Assembly (NCBI RefSeq): GCF_003012705.1
Contig: NZ_PXYL01000012.1
Location: forward strand, 1 to 64,000
Source: Pseudaminobacter soli (ex Li et al. 2025)
Lineage (GTDB): Bacteria; Pseudomonadota; Alphaproteobacteria; Rhizobiales; Rhizobiaceae
Direction of reading: 5' to 3'
Length of the DNA: 64,000 nt
Made by a program: the position numbers and the translations under genes. How positions within the stretch are numbered: position 1 is the stretch's first letter; each line of letters begins with the position of its first letter. Shown here in pieces: positions 43,762-53,744 of this stretch. The notes under the pieces were generated by a model that saw nothing but the letters and a program-made list of their open reading frames with translations, was not told where the DNA came from and made no database searches.

Positions 43762-44790
43762 TCAGCGGCCGATCCCGTCCAGAACCTGCTCGGGCGAAAG
43801 TTGCGGGGAGCCGGCCTCGGCGGCTTCCGCCGTTTCGACCAGCGCCATGATGCGCGCGGTGAGCGGCGCGGGCGTTCCCGTTTCCTGCGCCAGCTGCATG
43901 ATCTTGCCCTGGAACTCATCGATTTCCGTCGGCCGGCCGCGCTCCAGATCATCCCACATCGAGGCGCGCGCTTCGGGATCGACCATCAGCATCCGCCTCG
44001 CCACCAGCCGGAACAGCCAGTCGGGCAAGCGCAGGATCTTGGGTAGCAGCGCAGGGCGCAAGCCGCCGATCCGGCCCGGCTTGATCGAGGCTGCCTTCAG
44101 CACCGCCAGCGCCTCGTCGATCTGGCGGGCCAGAATCAACCGCCAGCGGCGATCGGCAAGCTCGGTTGCCAGCGGCAGGCCCGACAGCGCCACCAACGCA
44201 TTGTTGAGATTGAACAAAAGCTTGCCCCACAGCACCGCCCGCATGTCGGCATGCGTCCGGACCGCGAAGCCGTCGACATCGAGAAGTTCGGCAAGGCCCG
44301 GCACGACATTTTCGATCAGCGCCGCCCCCTCGGTGGCGCGATGGACATGCACGGGCTTGCCATTGTTTTTCTGGACGACGTTGAAGGCGACCATGCCGGC
44401 CAGCACCCAGCGACTGCCCAGTTGGGCCGTCAACCTGCCGACATTATCGACGCCGTTCTGTAGGCTCACGACGACCGCATCGGACCGCGCATGTGCCGCG
44501 ATCAGTTCGGCCATCTCCTCCGTCGCGCCGCTCTTGACGGTGACCAGCACCACGTTTGCGTCGGTAAGCGCCTCAGCCGGATCGGTGGTCCCATGAACCA
44601 CCCCGGCATCCAGCAGGCGATTGCGGCCATCGAGATCGCTGACGCGCAGGCCGCCGGCGCGGAGCTTCGCCTCGATGTTGGGCCGGCAGAGGAACCGCAC
44701 CTTGCGGCCCGCCAGCGCCAGGCAGCCGCCGGCATAGCAGCCGATGCTGCCGGCGCCCGCAATGACGATCTGGCTGTCTTTATCGACCAT
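43762..44790 (-). CDS. 2-dehydropantoate 2-reductase family protein
   Basis: A 342-residue NADPH-binding protein of the PanE/ApbA family. It starts with IVIAGAGSIGCYAGGCLALAG (Rossmann loop), and has VLVTVKSGATEEMAELI, SLQNGVDNVGRLTAQLG, and the catalytic-region Lys in LWGKLLFNLNNALVALSG. It would reduce ketopantoate to pantoate for coenzyme A, though many paralogs in rhizobia act on other 2-oxo acids. ATG 44790 fits; the frame extends to 44862 without similarity. Divergent from dapE. Confidence 0.85.
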   Translation of the reverse strand: MVDKDSQIVIAGAGSIGCYAGGCLALAGRKVRFLCRPNIEAKLRAGGLRVSDLDGRNRLLDAGVVHGTTDPAEALTDANVVLVTVKSGATEEMAELIAAHARSDAVVVSLQNGVDNVGRLTAQLGSRWVLAGMVAFNVVQKNNGKPVHVHRATEGAALIENVVPGLAELLDVDGFAVRTHADMRAVLWGKLLFNLNNALVALSGLPLATELADRRWRLILARQIDEALAVLKAASIKPGRIGGLRPALLPKILRLPDWLFRLVARRMLMVDPEARASMWDDLERGRPTEIDEFQGKIMQLAQETGTPAPLTARIMALVETAEAAEAGSPQLSPEQVLDGIGR

Positions 44791-44904
44791 TGAAAATCTC
44801 TTTTCCCGCAAGACTATACGGCACGAAAACCATGAAGCCGGCAAGTACCCGGCAGCCCTCACGTCGCACGTGACAGGACCGGCACTTTCGACTATCCCTC
44901 ACGC

Positions 44905-46098
44905 ATGATGCTGCCCAAAGACCCTTCCGAAAACCTCGCCGCCCTGATCCGTTGCCCCTCCGTGACGCCTGCCGAAGGCGGCGCGCTGACCACGCTCGAA
45001 GCCATGCTGAAGCCGCTGGGCTTCACGGTCGAGCTGCCGGTGTTTTCCGAGGACGGCACGCCCGACATCCATAACCTTTATGCCCGGCTCTCCGGCAATG
45101 GCCCGCATCTGATGTTTGCCGGACACACCGACGTGGTGCCGGTGGGCGACGAGGCAGCCTGGAAGCACCCGCCCTTTTCGGCAACCATCGACAATGGCGA
45201 GATGTATGGCCGCGGCGCCGTCGACATGAAGGGCGGCATCGCCTGCTTCGTCGCGGCCCTCGCCCGCCACATTGAACAGCACGGCAAGCCGAAGGGTTCC
45301 ATCTCCCTGCTGATCACCGGCGATGAGGAAGGCCCAGCCATCAACGGCACCACCAAGCTGCTCGACTGGGCCGCCGGCAAAGGCGAGAAGTGGGATGCTT
45401 CGATCGTCGGCGAGCCGACCAACCCCGACGTGCTCGGCGACATGATCAAGATCGGCCGGCGCGGCTCGCTCTCCGGCACCATCACCGTCAATGGCCGCCA
45501 GGGCCACGCCGCCTATCCGCATTTGGCAGACAACCCGGTGCGCGGCCTGCTGACGCTGGTCGACGCGCTGCTGGTGCCCGATTTCGACGAAGGCACGAAG
45601 GATTTCCAGCCGACCAATCTCGAAGTGACCACGATCGACGTCGGCAATCCGGCCACCAACGTCATTCCGGCCAAGGCCACCGCCAGCTTCAACATCCGCT
45701 TCAACGACACATGGGACGCCGAGACCGTCCAGGCCGAGATCCACAACCGGCTCGACGTCGCAGCCAAGCGCAAGAAATACCGCAAGGCCCGCAAGGAGCC
45801 GATCGATTTCGAGCTCACCTGGCGCGACCGGCCGAGCCACGTCTTCCTCACCCGCGACGAGAAGCTGATCGAGACGCTGAGCGGCTCGGTCGAGGCCGTC
45901 ACCGGCCGCAAGCCGGCGCTGTCGACCTCGGGCGGCACGTCCGACGCGCGCTTCATCAAGGATCACTGCCCGGTCGTCGAATTCGGCCTCGTCGGCAAGA
46001 CCATGCACATGGTCGACGAACGCGTCGCAGTTGCCGATCTCGAAACACTGACCGATATCTACGGCCGATTCATACAGGACTGGTTCGAACGAGGCTGA
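44905..46098 (+). CDS. dapE: Succinyl-diaminopimelate desuccinylase
   Basis: DapE removes succinate from N-succinyl-LL-diaminopimelate, two steps after DapD. The 397-residue M20 metallopeptidase has the zinc ligands in FAGHTDVVPVGD, GRGAVDMKGG, the GDEEGPA catalytic Glu-Glu pair, and GEPTNPDVLGD; the dimerisation domain contains GRQGHAAYPHLADNPV and the last ligand is in VGKTMHMVDERV. The start is one of two adjacent ATGs. The membrane-protein gene follows after two bases. Confidence 0.95.
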   Translation: MMLPKDPSENLAALIRCPSVTPAEGGALTTLEAMLKPLGFTVELPVFSEDGTPDIHNLYARLSGNGPHLMFAGHTDVVPVGDEAAWKHPPFSATIDNGEMYGRGAVDMKGGIACFVAALARHIEQHGKPKGSISLLITGDEEGPAINGTTKLLDWAAGKGEKWDASIVGEPTNPDVLGDMIKIGRRGSLSGTITVNGRQGHAAYPHLADNPVRGLLTLVDALLVPDFDEGTKDFQPTNLEVTTIDVGNPATNVIPAKATASFNIRFNDTWDAETVQAEIHNRLDVAAKRKKYRKARKEPIDFELTWRDRPSHVFLTRDEKLIETLSGSVEAVTGRKPALSTSGGTSDARFIKDHCPVVEFGLVGKTMHMVDERVAVADLETLTDIYGRFIQDWFERG

Positions 46099-46100
46099 CA

Positions 46101-46697
46101 ATGCCGCCCGCCGACGACATCCAGCGATTTATGGTCGGCGCCTGGCGGCTGATGACCGGCAAGCGCGACGGGCTTTCGCTGCTCGACATTTCGGCGGACG
46201 GATTCTGGAATTCGTTCTTCGCCATCATCATCGCCCTGCCGCCGCTGATCGTCGACTGGGTCGCCACGGCCAACGAACTCAGCGACGATCCCGCCGCCAC
46301 CGCCAGCCGCTTCTCCTACCTCCTGCGGCTCGCCGTGATCGAAATGGGCGTCTGGATCCTGCCGCTGATCGCGCTGGCGCTCGCAGCCCCCCTTGCCGGC
46401 ATCCGCGACCGCTTCGTGCAATATGTCGTCGCCTTCAACTGGGGCTCGGCCATCCTCGCCTGGCTGGTGCTGCCGGCGGCCTTGCTCAAGCTGCTGCTCA
46501 CCTCCAACTCGGCACTTTTCCTGACGGTGTCGTTCGGCCTGTTCGCGCTTTCGATGGTGCTGACCTGGCGGCTCACGAACGTCGTCATCGCGCGCGGCCC
46601 GGCCATGGGCAGCGCAGTCTTCGCGGCCATGTTCGCCGCGTCGGTCATCGTGCTCGTGGTGCTGCAGTCCGCGCTCGGGATCTACGTGCCGAGGTAA
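46101..46697 (+). CDS. Hypothetical membrane protein
   Basis: A 198-residue protein with about five membrane helices (around 40-60, 80-105, 113-135, 140-160, 170-192). It is coupled to dapE: ATG 46101 comes two bases after the dapE stop, and GAGG sits in the dapE end. The N-terminus [35 protein letters not shown] recalls Yip1/transporter-like proteins of rhizobia, but I do not recognise a named family. Its last 16 bases overlap the 3' end of truA. Confidence 0.75.
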   Translation: MPPADDIQRFMVGAWRLMTGKRDGLSLLDISADGFWNSFFAIIIALPPLIVDWVATANELSDDPAATASRFSYLLRLAVIEMGVWILPLIALALAAPLAGIRDRFVQYVVAFNWGSAILAWLVLPAALLKLLLTSNSALFLTVSFGLFALSMVLTWRLTNVVIARGPAMGSAVFAAMFAASVIVLVVLQSALGIYVPR

Positions 46698-47434
46698 TCG
46701 ACCTTGGTCAGGTACAGGCCCTGCGGCGGCGCGACCGTGCCGCAGGCAGCCCTGTCCTTCGCCTCCAGCGCCTTCCTCACATCGTCGGGCGTCCAGGCGC
46801 CCTCGCCCACCCGCTTGATCGTGCCGACCATCGAACGCACTTGGTTGTGCAGGAAGGACCGCGCGGCGGCGTGGATCTCGATCGCCTCGCCCACACGCAC
46901 CACGTCGAAGCGGTCGAGCGTGCGCACCGGGCTTGCCGCCTGGCATTGCTGCGAACGGAAAGTGGTGAAGTCGTGCCGGCCAACCAGCACCTGCGCGGCC
47001 TCCTGCATGGCATCCGCATCAAGCCGTTTCTGCACCAGCCAGACGCGATTGGCATCCAGCGCCGCCGGCGCGCGGCGGTTGAGGATGCGGTAGAGATATT
47101 GCCGGCCGGTAGCCGAGAAGCGAGCGTCGAAATCGTCCGGCACAGTGCAAGCGGCAATGATCGCCACCGCCTCGCCCGCCATCTGCAGATGCGCATTCAA
47201 CGCATCGCGCACCGTGTCGTCCCGCCAGATCTTTTCGAGATCGACATGGCCGACCTGCCCGGTGGCGTGCACGCCGGCATCCGTGCGGCCGGCGCCGCGC
47301 AGCGTCACCTCCTGCCCGGAAAAGCCCTTAATGGCCTGTTCGATGGCTCCTTGAACCGTAGCCGGGCCGTCCTGGCGCTGCCAGCCGGCATAGGCGGTTC
47401 CGTCATATTCGATGTCGAGGCGATAACGCGGCAC
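46682..47434 (-). CDS. truA: tRNA pseudouridine synthase A
   Basis: TruA makes pseudouridine at positions 38-40 of tRNA. The 250-residue protein has the catalytic Asp in [21 protein letters not shown], the N-terminal [14 protein letters not shown], and HDFTTFRS and [14 protein letters not shown] in the second half. Starts at GTG 47434, three bases after the stop of the acetyltransferase gene. Part of the def-fmt-GNAT-truA run. Confidence 0.95.
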   Translation of the reverse strand: MPRYRLDIEYDGTAYAGWQRQDGPATVQGAIEQAIKGFSGQEVTLRGAGRTDAGVHATGQVGHVDLEKIWRDDTVRDALNAHLQMAGEAVAIIAACTVPDDFDARFSATGRQYLYRILNRRAPAALDANRVWLVQKRLDADAMQEAAQVLVGRHDFTTFRSQQCQAASPVRTLDRFDVVRVGEAIEIHAAARSFLHNQVRSMVGTIKRVGEGAWTPDDVRKALEAKDRAACGTVAPPQGLYLTKVDYLGT

Positions 47435-47437
47435 TGA

Positions 47438-47938
47438 TCACCAACCTGCGAAGGCGCGGGGATGGGCGAGTTGCCCGCTGTCCGGGGCCTCGCCCCAATA
47501 AAGTGCCTGCATGGCGTCGCCCTGATAGTCGCTCTTGAATTTTTCCGCGCCTGCGCGCGCATAGCCGAAGCGGCCGTAATAGTCGGGATCGCCCACCACC
47601 ACCGACAGCTTTTCGCCGCGCGCCTGAAGCAACTCATGCCCGCGTTGAACGAGCGCGCTGCCCACGCCCTGCCCCTGATAGTCAGGATCGACCGCCAACG
47701 GCGCCAGCGAAACTGCGTTGAAGGGCGTGCCGTCCGGATCGACCAGCAGCCGCGAGAACAGCACATGGCCGACGATGCGGCCATCCTTCTCGGCAACCAG
47801 TTCCAGAAGCTGCTCGCCGTCGGCCACCACGCGCTCTACCAGATCGGCCTCATGCCTGCGCCCGAAGGCGCGCTCCTCGACGTTGAAAATTGCCTTGCGA
47901 TCCTCGGGTGTTACCTGCCTTACGGTTACCGTGCTCAT
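47438..47938 (-). CDS. GNAT-family N-acetyltransferase
   Basis: A 166-residue acetyltransferase of the YhbS type. Acetyl-CoA binding loop is [18 protein letters not shown], followed by [22 protein letters not shown], a block characteristic of that subfamily. The substrate is unknown. Its ATG overlaps the fmt stop by four bases (ATGA), so it is part of the fmt-truA message. Confidence 0.88.
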   Translation of the reverse strand: MSTVTVRQVTPEDRKAIFNVEERAFGRRHEADLVERVVADGEQLLELVAEKDGRIVGHVLFSRLLVDPDGTPFNAVSLAPLAVDPDYQGQGVGSALVQRGHELLQARGEKLSVVVGDPDYYGRFGYARAGAEKFKSDYQGDAMQALYWGEAPDSGQLAHPRAFAGW

Positions 47939-48870
47939 GACAGTGTTCCTCCCTTGTCGAGCTTGGCCCCGCGCAAAAACTCCTCCGCCGAAATGATTTT
48001 ACCGCCGGCGCGCTGCACTTCCAGCAGGCGCACCGCACCCTCGCCACAGGCAACCGTGAGATTTCCGTCTAGAATCGTCCCCGGCGCGCCGCCCCCCTGC
48101 GCAAACGTCGAGCGCAGCACCTTGAGCCGCTCGGCCTTTCCGCCGATCGTCACCTCGCACCAGGCGCCCGGAAACGGCGACAGGCCGCGAATATGATTGT
48201 GCACTTCCGATCCCGGCTTTGCCCAGTCGATGCGGGTTTCGGCCTTGTCGATCTTCCTGGCATATACCACGCCGTCCTCGGGCTGCGCCGTCAAAGGCAG
48301 GTTGCCCTGCTCGAGCTTTTCCAGCGCCTCGACCATCAGGCCCGCGCCTTCCTGCATGAGCAGGTCGTGCAGTTCGCCTGCCGTCATGTCCGGGCCGATC
48401 TCAACCTCCGCGGTGAGTGCAACAGGACCTGTGTCGAGCCCGACATCCATCTTCATGACCATCATGCCGGTTTCGCCATCGCCCGCCATGATGGCGCGCT
48501 GGATGGGTGCTGCGCCGCGCCAGCGCGGCAGGAGCGAAGCGTGGCCGTTGTAGCAGCCCAGCCGCGTGCCTTCGAGGATGGCCTTGGGCAGGAGCAGCCC
48601 ATAGGCCACCACCACGGCGACATCGGCGCCGAGCGCACGAAACGCTTCCTGCTCTGCCTCACCCTTCAGCGACAGCGGCGAGCGCACCTCGATGCCCAGC
48701 CTTTCGGCCTCGCGCTGCACCGGCGACGGCGTCAGCTCCAGCCCGCGGCGGCCGGCCGGGCGCGGCGGCTGGGTATAGACGCAGACCACCTCATGCCCGG
48801 CGGCCGCGATTGCGGCCAGCGTCGGCACGGAAAAATCCGGCGTACCCATGAAGATGACGCGAAGCGGCAT
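47935..48870 (-). CDS. fmt: Methionyl-tRNA formyltransferase
   Basis: Fmt formylates the initiator methionyl-tRNA with 10-formyl-tetrahydrofolate; Def later removes the formyl group. The 311-residue protein starts [18 protein letters not shown], has the folate loop and catalytic residues in [39 protein letters not shown] (Asn, His and Asp), and a C-terminal OB-like tRNA-binding domain. A toxin-antitoxin pair separates it from def. Confidence 0.95.
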   Translation of the reverse strand: MPLRVIFMGTPDFSVPTLAAIAAAGHEVVCVYTQPPRPAGRRGLELTPSPVQREAERLGIEVRSPLSLKGEAEQEAFRALGADVAVVVAYGLLLPKAILEGTRLGCYNGHASLLPRWRGAAPIQRAIMAGDGETGMMVMKMDVGLDTGPVALTAEVEIGPDMTAGELHDLLMQEGAGLMVEALEKLEQGNLPLTAQPEDGVVYARKIDKAETRIDWAKPGSEVHNHIRGLSPFPGAWCEVTIGGKAERLKVLRSTFAQGGGAPGTILDGNLTVACGEGAVRLLEVQRAGGKIISAEEFLRGAKLDKGGTLS

Positions 48871-48920
48871 TTCTTGTCCCATTCAGGCTGCTTGGCGGCG
48901 CGTGATGCGGCGCCGGCTAC

Positions 48921-49343
48921 TCAACCCGCTTCAAACGGGTTTACGAGCTTCAGGTCAAGTCCGTCGAAGTCGCGGACATTTCGCGTGGCCAAAGTGGCGT
49001 CGTTCACGAGGCAGATCGCGGCGATCATGGCGTCGGGAAGACTGACCGGCCGACTGCGCCTCTCCCTCATAGCTCTCAGCTTACCTGCAATTGAAGGCGC
49101 GCCGCCGTCAAATTCAAGAATCCGGTTGCGAAATTGGGTATGCACGAGCTGATCGAGCACGCGAATGAAGCGGTCGGAACCGGTCCGGAGCCGGTATCTT
49201 TCGGCACCATAGGTTTGTTCCATCACCACAGGACCGCAGAGATAAAGTTCCAGCAGATTCTGATTCTGGAACCAGCCGAGTACGGCAGGAGAAGGTGAAG
49301 GCTTACTGGCTTCCGAAACGACGTTCGTATCCAGCACGATCAT
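48921..49343 (-). CDS. PIN-domain toxin, VapC/FitB type
   Basis: A 140-residue PIN-domain ribonuclease. The acidic residues are visible: MIVLDTNVVSE (Asp5), the Glu in PVVMEQTYGAERY, LPDAMIAAI and ATRNVRDFDGL. Family toxins cut tRNA or rRNA when free of antitoxin. The ATG overlaps the antitoxin stop by four bases. The protein ends 50 bases before fmt. FitB (short loops, KLRAMRERRSRPVSLPDAMIAA block) is the closer subfamily. Confidence 0.88.
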   Translation of the reverse strand: MIVLDTNVVSEASKPSPSPAVLGWFQNQNLLELYLCGPVVMEQTYGAERYRLRTGSDRFIRVLDQLVHTQFRNRILEFDGGAPSIAGKLRAMRERRSRPVSLPDAMIAAICLVNDATLATRNVRDFDGLDLKLVNPFEAG

Positions 49344-49627
49344 TCGAAGTCCTCGACCGGCCGACCGAAATCTCGCTTCCGCTCGGCTTCGATTTCTTCC
49401 ATTATCTTGGAAAACTCATCATCGACGGCACCTTCGGCGACAAACACCGAGCGCAACGCATCCCACGCCGATTGCCCGGAGCCCGGCTTAACGTCCTCCT
49501 CCGCGACCATCCCCTTATGCAGCAGTTCGATGGCCTTGGCGGACAAGCTCTTGCCGTCCTCCTGGGCTGCGCGGGCAATTTCCCGTTTCAGCGGTTCTGG
49601 AATTCCACGGATCAGCATGTCGCCCAT
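49340..49627 (-). CDS. FitA/VapB-type antitoxin
   Basis: A 95-residue antitoxin. The N-terminal 45 residues are a ribbon-helix-helix: MLIRGIPEPLKREIARAAQEDGKSLSAKAIELL. The acidic C-terminus (EFSKIMEEIEAERKRDFGRPVEDFE) would wrap the toxin, as in FitA. It should repress its own promoter at 49641-49682. GGAGG precedes the ATG. Confidence 0.88.
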   Translation of the reverse strand: MGDMLIRGIPEPLKREIARAAQEDGKSLSAKAIELLHKGMVAEEDVKPGSGQSAWDALRSVFVAEGAVDDEFSKIMEEIEAERKRDFGRPVEDFE

Positions 49628-49640
49628 GACGACCTCCGTC

Positions 49641-49682
49641 TGATATCAGCGATATCATAGTGGCCGCAGGCGCAGAACTCAA
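49641..49682 (-). promoter_or_regulatory. Toxin-antitoxin promoter with overlapping operator
   Basis: On the minus strand -35 TTGAGT (49677-49682) and -10 TATGAT (49654-49659) stand 17 bases apart. The perfect inverted repeat TGATATC-AGC-GATATCA (49641-49657) overlaps the -10, the usual site for a ribbon-helix-helix antitoxin such as FitA. The promoter lies between the def stop (49694) and the antitoxin start. Confidence 0.75.
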
Positions 49683-49693
49683 CGATCTGGGTG

Positions 49694-50224
49694 TCACCCC
49701 ACCATGCGGCTCGGCGGACGGTCCTTGGCGAGCTTCTTGAACTTGCGCATCACCATGTCGCGCTTGAGCTTGGAGATGTGGTCGATGAACAGCACGCCGT
49801 TGAGGTGGTCGATCTCGTGCTGCAGGCAGGTGGCCAGGAGGCCCTCGGCCGTGATCTCCTGCTGCTTGCCCTCGCGATCGAGGAACCTTCCGCGCACCGT
49901 GGCCGGACGCTCGACCTCGGCGTAATAGTCCGGGATCGACAGGCAGCCTTCCTCATAGGTCGAGCGCTCGTCGGAGCTGTGCACGATCTCGGGGTTGATC
50001 ACCACCAGCGGTGCCGGCGTTTCGCCTTCCTTGGCAAGGTCGATCACCAGCAGGCGCAGCGGAATGCCGATCTGGATGGCGGCGAGCCCGATGCCCGGCG
50101 CGTCATACATGGTTTCCAGCATGTCGTCGGCCAGCTTGCGCAGGTCGGCGTCCACGCGCTCCACCGACTTGGAAAGCTGGCGCAGGACAGGATCGGGAAG
50201 GATGATCAGCGGCTTTATCGTCAT
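49694..50224 (-). CDS. def: Peptide deformylase
   Basis: Def removes the formyl group from the first methionine of new proteins. The 176-residue type 1 enzyme has the three motifs: [18 protein letters not shown] (Cys metal ligand) and QHEIDHLNG (two His and the catalytic Glu). ATG 50224 follows GGTGAGG; a GTG three codons earlier is possible. Its message probably continued straight into fmt before the toxin-antitoxin insertion. Confidence 0.95.
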   Translation of the reverse strand: MTIKPLIILPDPVLRQLSKSVERVDADLRKLADDMLETMYDAPGIGLAAIQIGIPLRLLVIDLAKEGETPAPLVVINPEIVHSSDERSTYEEGCLSIPDYYAEVERPATVRGRFLDREGKQQEITAEGLLATCLQHEIDHLNGVLFIDHISKLKRDMVMRKFKKLAKDRPPSRMVG

Positions 50225-50325
50225 GCGCCTCACCTAAAACTTAGCAGGAATGGCGTCAACTGCTCGCACCGCAAATGTTCTTGTTTTGATCTTTTCTATA
50301 CTGCCGAATCGCGTATCTTGCGCTC

Positions 50326-51567
50326 ATGAGCGATCTGCCCGCACTTCTTTCGCAACCTGCCCTCCGGCTCGGCGCCAGCACGCTGACGCTCGGCGAGATG
50401 CTGCTGGCTTTCGGGCTGGCCTTGCTCGCACTCGTGGCGATGCTCACCATCGCGCTGTGGCGCTCTTCCCGGTCGCGGATGCTTGCAGCCGAAGAAGCCG
50501 AGATGCGCATGGACACGATCCTGCGCACGCAGGCCGAAATGCATGGCCGCATGGGCGCGATGGCCGAAGTGTTCGGCGCGCGGCAGGCCGAACTCACCCA
50601 GTCGCTCAGCCAGCGACTCGACACCATGACCGGCCGCCTCGGCCAGACCATGAGCGAGCAGACGAAATCGACCCACGAAAGCCTGGCCAAACTGCAGGAG
50701 CGGCTTGCCGTCATCGACACGGCGCAGAACAACATCCAGTCGCTGGCCGGCCAGGTGGTGCAGTTGCAGGCGATCCTCTCCAACAAGCAGACGCGCGGCG
50801 CCTTCGGCCAGTCGCGCATGGAGGCGATCGTCGCCGACGGCCTGCCGCATGGCGCCTATGAGTTCCAGGCGACATTGTCGAACGGCAACCGGCCGGACTG
50901 CCTGGTGCGGATGCCCAATGGCGCGCCGTCGCTGGTCATCGACGCCAAGTTTCCGCTGGAGGCCTGGAACGCCATCCGCGCCGCCGAAGGCCCCGAGGCC
51001 CAAAAACTCGCCGCCCAGGCGTTCCGCCGCGATGTCGAGATCCACATCCGCGATATATCCGAAAAATATCTGATCAGCGGCGAGACGCAGGACACGGCCT
51101 TCATGTTCGTGCCCTCCGAATCGGTGTTCAGCGAGATCCACGAGAATTTCGAGGCGCTGGTGCATCGGGCGCACAAGGCGCGCGTGGTCATCGTCTCGCC
51201 CTCGCTGCTGATGCTGTCGATCCAGGTGATCCAGGCGATCCTGAAGGACGCGCGCATGCGCGAGCAGGCGCATCTGATCCAGGGCGAGGTGATACGGCTG
51301 ATGGAGGACGTGTCGCGCCTCGACGAACGCGTGCGCCGGCTGCAGGGCCATTTCGGCCAGACCGCCAAGGATATCGACGACATCCTGATTTCCACCGGCA
51401 AGATCACCCGCCGCGGCGCCAAGATCGAGACGCTGGAACTCGGCGACGAGACCGCCGCTGGCGGCGAGCAGGCAAATGCGCCCGCCAGCAATGAGCCCGC
51501 GCGGCGCATGGCCGATTCCAAGACCGGGCAGCTGCGGTTGATGGTGATGGACGGCGACGAAGGTTGA
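50326..51567 (+). CDS. rmuC: DNA recombination protein RmuC
   Basis: A 413-residue protein with one N-terminal membrane helix (about 22-44), a coiled coil (about 55-145) and the RmuC nuclease-like domain (about 170-370; VIDAKFPLEAWNAI with the Asp-Lys pair, MFVPSESVFSEIHENFEALVHRAHKARVVIVSP). RmuC limits inversions at short repeats and defends against some foreign DNA. It is divergent from def. Confidence 0.92.
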   Translation: MSDLPALLSQPALRLGASTLTLGEMLLAFGLALLALVAMLTIALWRSSRSRMLAAEEAEMRMDTILRTQAEMHGRMGAMAEVFGARQAELTQSLSQRLDTMTGRLGQTMSEQTKSTHESLAKLQERLAVIDTAQNNIQSLAGQVVQLQAILSNKQTRGAFGQSRMEAIVADGLPHGAYEFQATLSNGNRPDCLVRMPNGAPSLVIDAKFPLEAWNAIRAAEGPEAQKLAAQAFRRDVEIHIRDISEKYLISGETQDTAFMFVPSESVFSEIHENFEALVHRAHKARVVIVSPSLLMLSIQVIQAILKDARMREQAHLIQGEVIRLMEDVSRLDERVRRLQGHFGQTAKDIDDILISTGKITRRGAKIETLELGDETAAGGEQANAPASNEPARRMADSKTGQLRLMVMDGDEG

Positions 51568-51733
51568 GCGCTGCGGCCGGATCGGAACGCTCCGAAGGCC
51601 GGGAGTGTAGCTCCGGCAAGACCATCGAACCCAGGCCGGCTGAACTGCGGCTTCGCATGCAGTTAATCTCGCCCCTTGCCCTCGAGGCGATCCCTTGGTT
51701 CACTGGCTCCATTGTTCATTGGAGGAGCTGACC

Positions 51734-51862
51734 ATGGCCAAAGGTCAATTGCGCAGCAACAAGGAACCCCGGAAGCCCAAGAAAGACGCGAAGAAGCATG
51801 CCGCCGAACCGGCGTTCAAGGCGCCACCGGTCCAGGCGATCAAATCAAAGGACAAGAAATAG
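51734..51862 (+). CDS. Small basic conserved protein, 42 residues
   Basis: The frame encodes a 42-residue, lysine-rich peptide starting MAKGQLRSNKEPRKPKKDAK and ending in SKDKK. I recall many alphaproteobacteria having such a short MAKGQxRSNxExKKPK protein, also found by proteomics as an unknown. GGAGGAG lies eight bases before the ATG. Because of its strong charge it may bind nucleic acid, but that is a guess. Confidence 0.75.
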   Translation: MAKGQLRSNKEPRKPKKDAKKHAAEPAFKAPPVQAIKSKDKK

Positions 51863-51947
51863 CTGCCCGCCCGCATCGCCCCCGGCGTTGCCGCCGGGTC
51901 GCGATGCGCAGGATCAAGAAGCTGCAGTTTTGAGGCCGGGCCGCGCG

Positions 51948-52370
51948 TCAGCGCGGCGGCAGAGGCATACGGCCGTTGCGCGCCTTGCGAGCGGCATAGC
52001 GGGCGTCGCGCTTGGCTTTGCGCGCTGCCTCGTCGGCAAGCTCGAATGAGAGGCGTTCTTGTTCCTCAGCTTCGAAGCGTGCCCGCTCGGCTGCGGCGGC
52101 CTCTTCGGCCAGCCTGCGTGCTTCAGCCTCGGCGGCTTGGCGCGCGGCCTTTTCGGCGGCCTCACGAGCCTGCTTTTCCCGCTTCAGGCGCGCCTTTTCC
52201 GCCTCGCGCACAGCACGGGCTTCGAGGATTGCCTGGCGCTCGGCCTTGCGGGCCTGCACTGCCGGATCGTCTTCCGCCGGCCGTGCCTTGTACCTTTCGA
52301 GGAGAGCCAGCTTTGCTGCGTTGGCGGCGTTGCGCCGCTCGTGGAAGTCCTTTTCCCTATAGATTGCCAA
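51948..52370 (-). CDS. DUF6481 family protein, Ala/Arg/Glu-rich helical
   Basis: A 140-residue protein whose first 30 residues (YREKDFHERRNAANAAKLALLERYKAR) match the DUF6481 start, followed by a single long charged helix or coiled coil (about 40-125) rich in Ala, Arg, Glu. The C-terminus is basic. Function unknown; family members in rhizobia often lie near cold-shock genes, which are not seen here. Confidence 0.75.
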   Translation of the reverse strand: MAIYREKDFHERRNAANAAKLALLERYKARPAEDDPAVQARKAERQAILEARAVREAEKARLKREKQAREAAEKAARQAAEAEARRLAEEAAAAERARFEAEEQERLSFELADEAARKAKRDARYAARKARNGRMPLPPR

Positions 52371-52602
52371 TTTTCGCCTTCAAGTTTCTTATAATTGCGA
52401 GCCGTCTACATACGCGGCAGAGCCCAGAGTTCAAGCCCGAATTCAGCATTCCAGCCATGCGAACGACGGTTGTTGCCTCTGGGAAACGGTTTTTTTGCGC
52501 GCCAACGCGATTTTGAAGTCGGCATGTCGTGCCACTGGTTTCGGCGCCCGCGCATAGCTACCTCTTGGTGACGCATTAGGCAAAGCGGTTTCGAGGTTTG
52601 CC
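52371..52602. other. Divergent intergenic region, 232 bases
   Basis: Contains start signals for DUF6481 (minus) and the flavin monooxygenase (plus). The segment 52482-52500 is T-rich. No RNA or operator recognised. Confidence 0.3.
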
Positions 52603-53658
52603 ATGGAAATCGGCCTTTACACTTTCGCGGATGTGAGCCCCGAGCCGGGGCCCGACGCGGTCACGCCCTTTCAGCGCCTGCGCAGCCTGATGGAAGAGAT
52701 CGAGCTTGCCGACCAGGTCGGGCTCGACGTGTTCGGCCTGGGCGAGCATCACCGGCCGGACTATGCCGCCTCGGCGCCTGCCGTGGCGCTGGCCGCCGCC
52801 GCCGAGCATACCAAGCGCATAAAGCTCACCAGCGCGGTCACGGTGCTGTCGTCGGACGATCCGGTGCGCGTCTTCCAGCAGTTCTCGACCCTCGACCTGA
52901 TTTCGGGCGGCCGCGCGGAGATCATGGCCGGGCGCGGCTCGTTCATCGAATCCTTCCCGCTGTTCGGCTACCGGCTCGAGGATTACGACCAGCTGTTCGA
53001 GGAAAAGCTGGAGCTGCTGCTTGCGCTGCGCGACAGCGAGCGTGTGACATGGGCGGGCGAGATGCGGCCGGCCATCAACGACCGTGGCGTCTATCCCCGC
53101 CCATATCAGGAAAGGCTGCCGATCTGGATCGCGGTGGGCGGCACGCCGACATCGGTGACGCGGGCCGGCGCACTCGGCCTGCCGCTGGCGCTGGCCATCA
53201 TCGGCGGCGAGCCGGCGCGCTTTGCGCCGCTGTTCGAGCTGTACCGCGAGGCCGCGCGCCGTTCCGGCCACGATGCGGCCAAGCTCGCCACCAGCCTCAA
53301 CGTGCACGGCTTCGTTGGTGAGACGACTGAAAAGGCCGCCGATGATTTCTACGCCCCGCAGGCGGAGGTGATGGACCGCATCGGCCGCGAACGCGGCTGG
53401 GGCCCGACCAGCCGGGCGCATTTCGACCAGGCCCGCAGCCCGCGCGGCGCGCTGTTCGTCGGCAACCCCGAACAGGTGGCCGAAAAGATCGTCAACATGC
53501 ACAGGCTGTTCCGCAACGATCGTTTCCTGTTGCAGATGGCCATCGGCACCTTGCCGCATGCCAAGATTATGAAGGCCATCGAGCTCTTCGGCACCAAGGT
53601 CGCGCCACTCGTTCGCCGTGAGGTCGAGACCATGGAGCCGTCACTGGCCGCCAGCTGA
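52603..53658 (+). CDS. Luciferase-like flavin-dependent monooxygenase (LLM)
   Basis: A 351-residue TIM-barrel flavoprotein of the bacterial luciferase superfamily. Typical blocks: [53 protein letters not shown], and [31 protein letters not shown]. It would use reduced FMN and oxygen on an organic substrate that cannot be named. GAGG precedes the ATG. Confidence 0.85.
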   Translation: MEIGLYTFADVSPEPGPDAVTPFQRLRSLMEEIELADQVGLDVFGLGEHHRPDYAASAPAVALAAAAEHTKRIKLTSAVTVLSSDDPVRVFQQFSTLDLISGGRAEIMAGRGSFIESFPLFGYRLEDYDQLFEEKLELLLALRDSERVTWAGEMRPAINDRGVYPRPYQERLPIWIAVGGTPTSVTRAGALGLPLALAIIGGEPARFAPLFELYREAARRSGHDAAKLATSLNVHGFVGETTEKAADDFYAPQAEVMDRIGRERGWGPTSRAHFDQARSPRGALFVGNPEQVAEKIVNMHRLFRNDRFLLQMAIGTLPHAKIMKAIELFGTKVAPLVRREVETMEPSLAAS

Positions 53659-53744
53659 CGGAACCTTACCATTCCTGCCGCATTCTGGCCCCGAAGGGAC
53701 ACTCGCTTCGCAGACCGTGCGAGGCGTTCCAAGGGGGATCGCAC

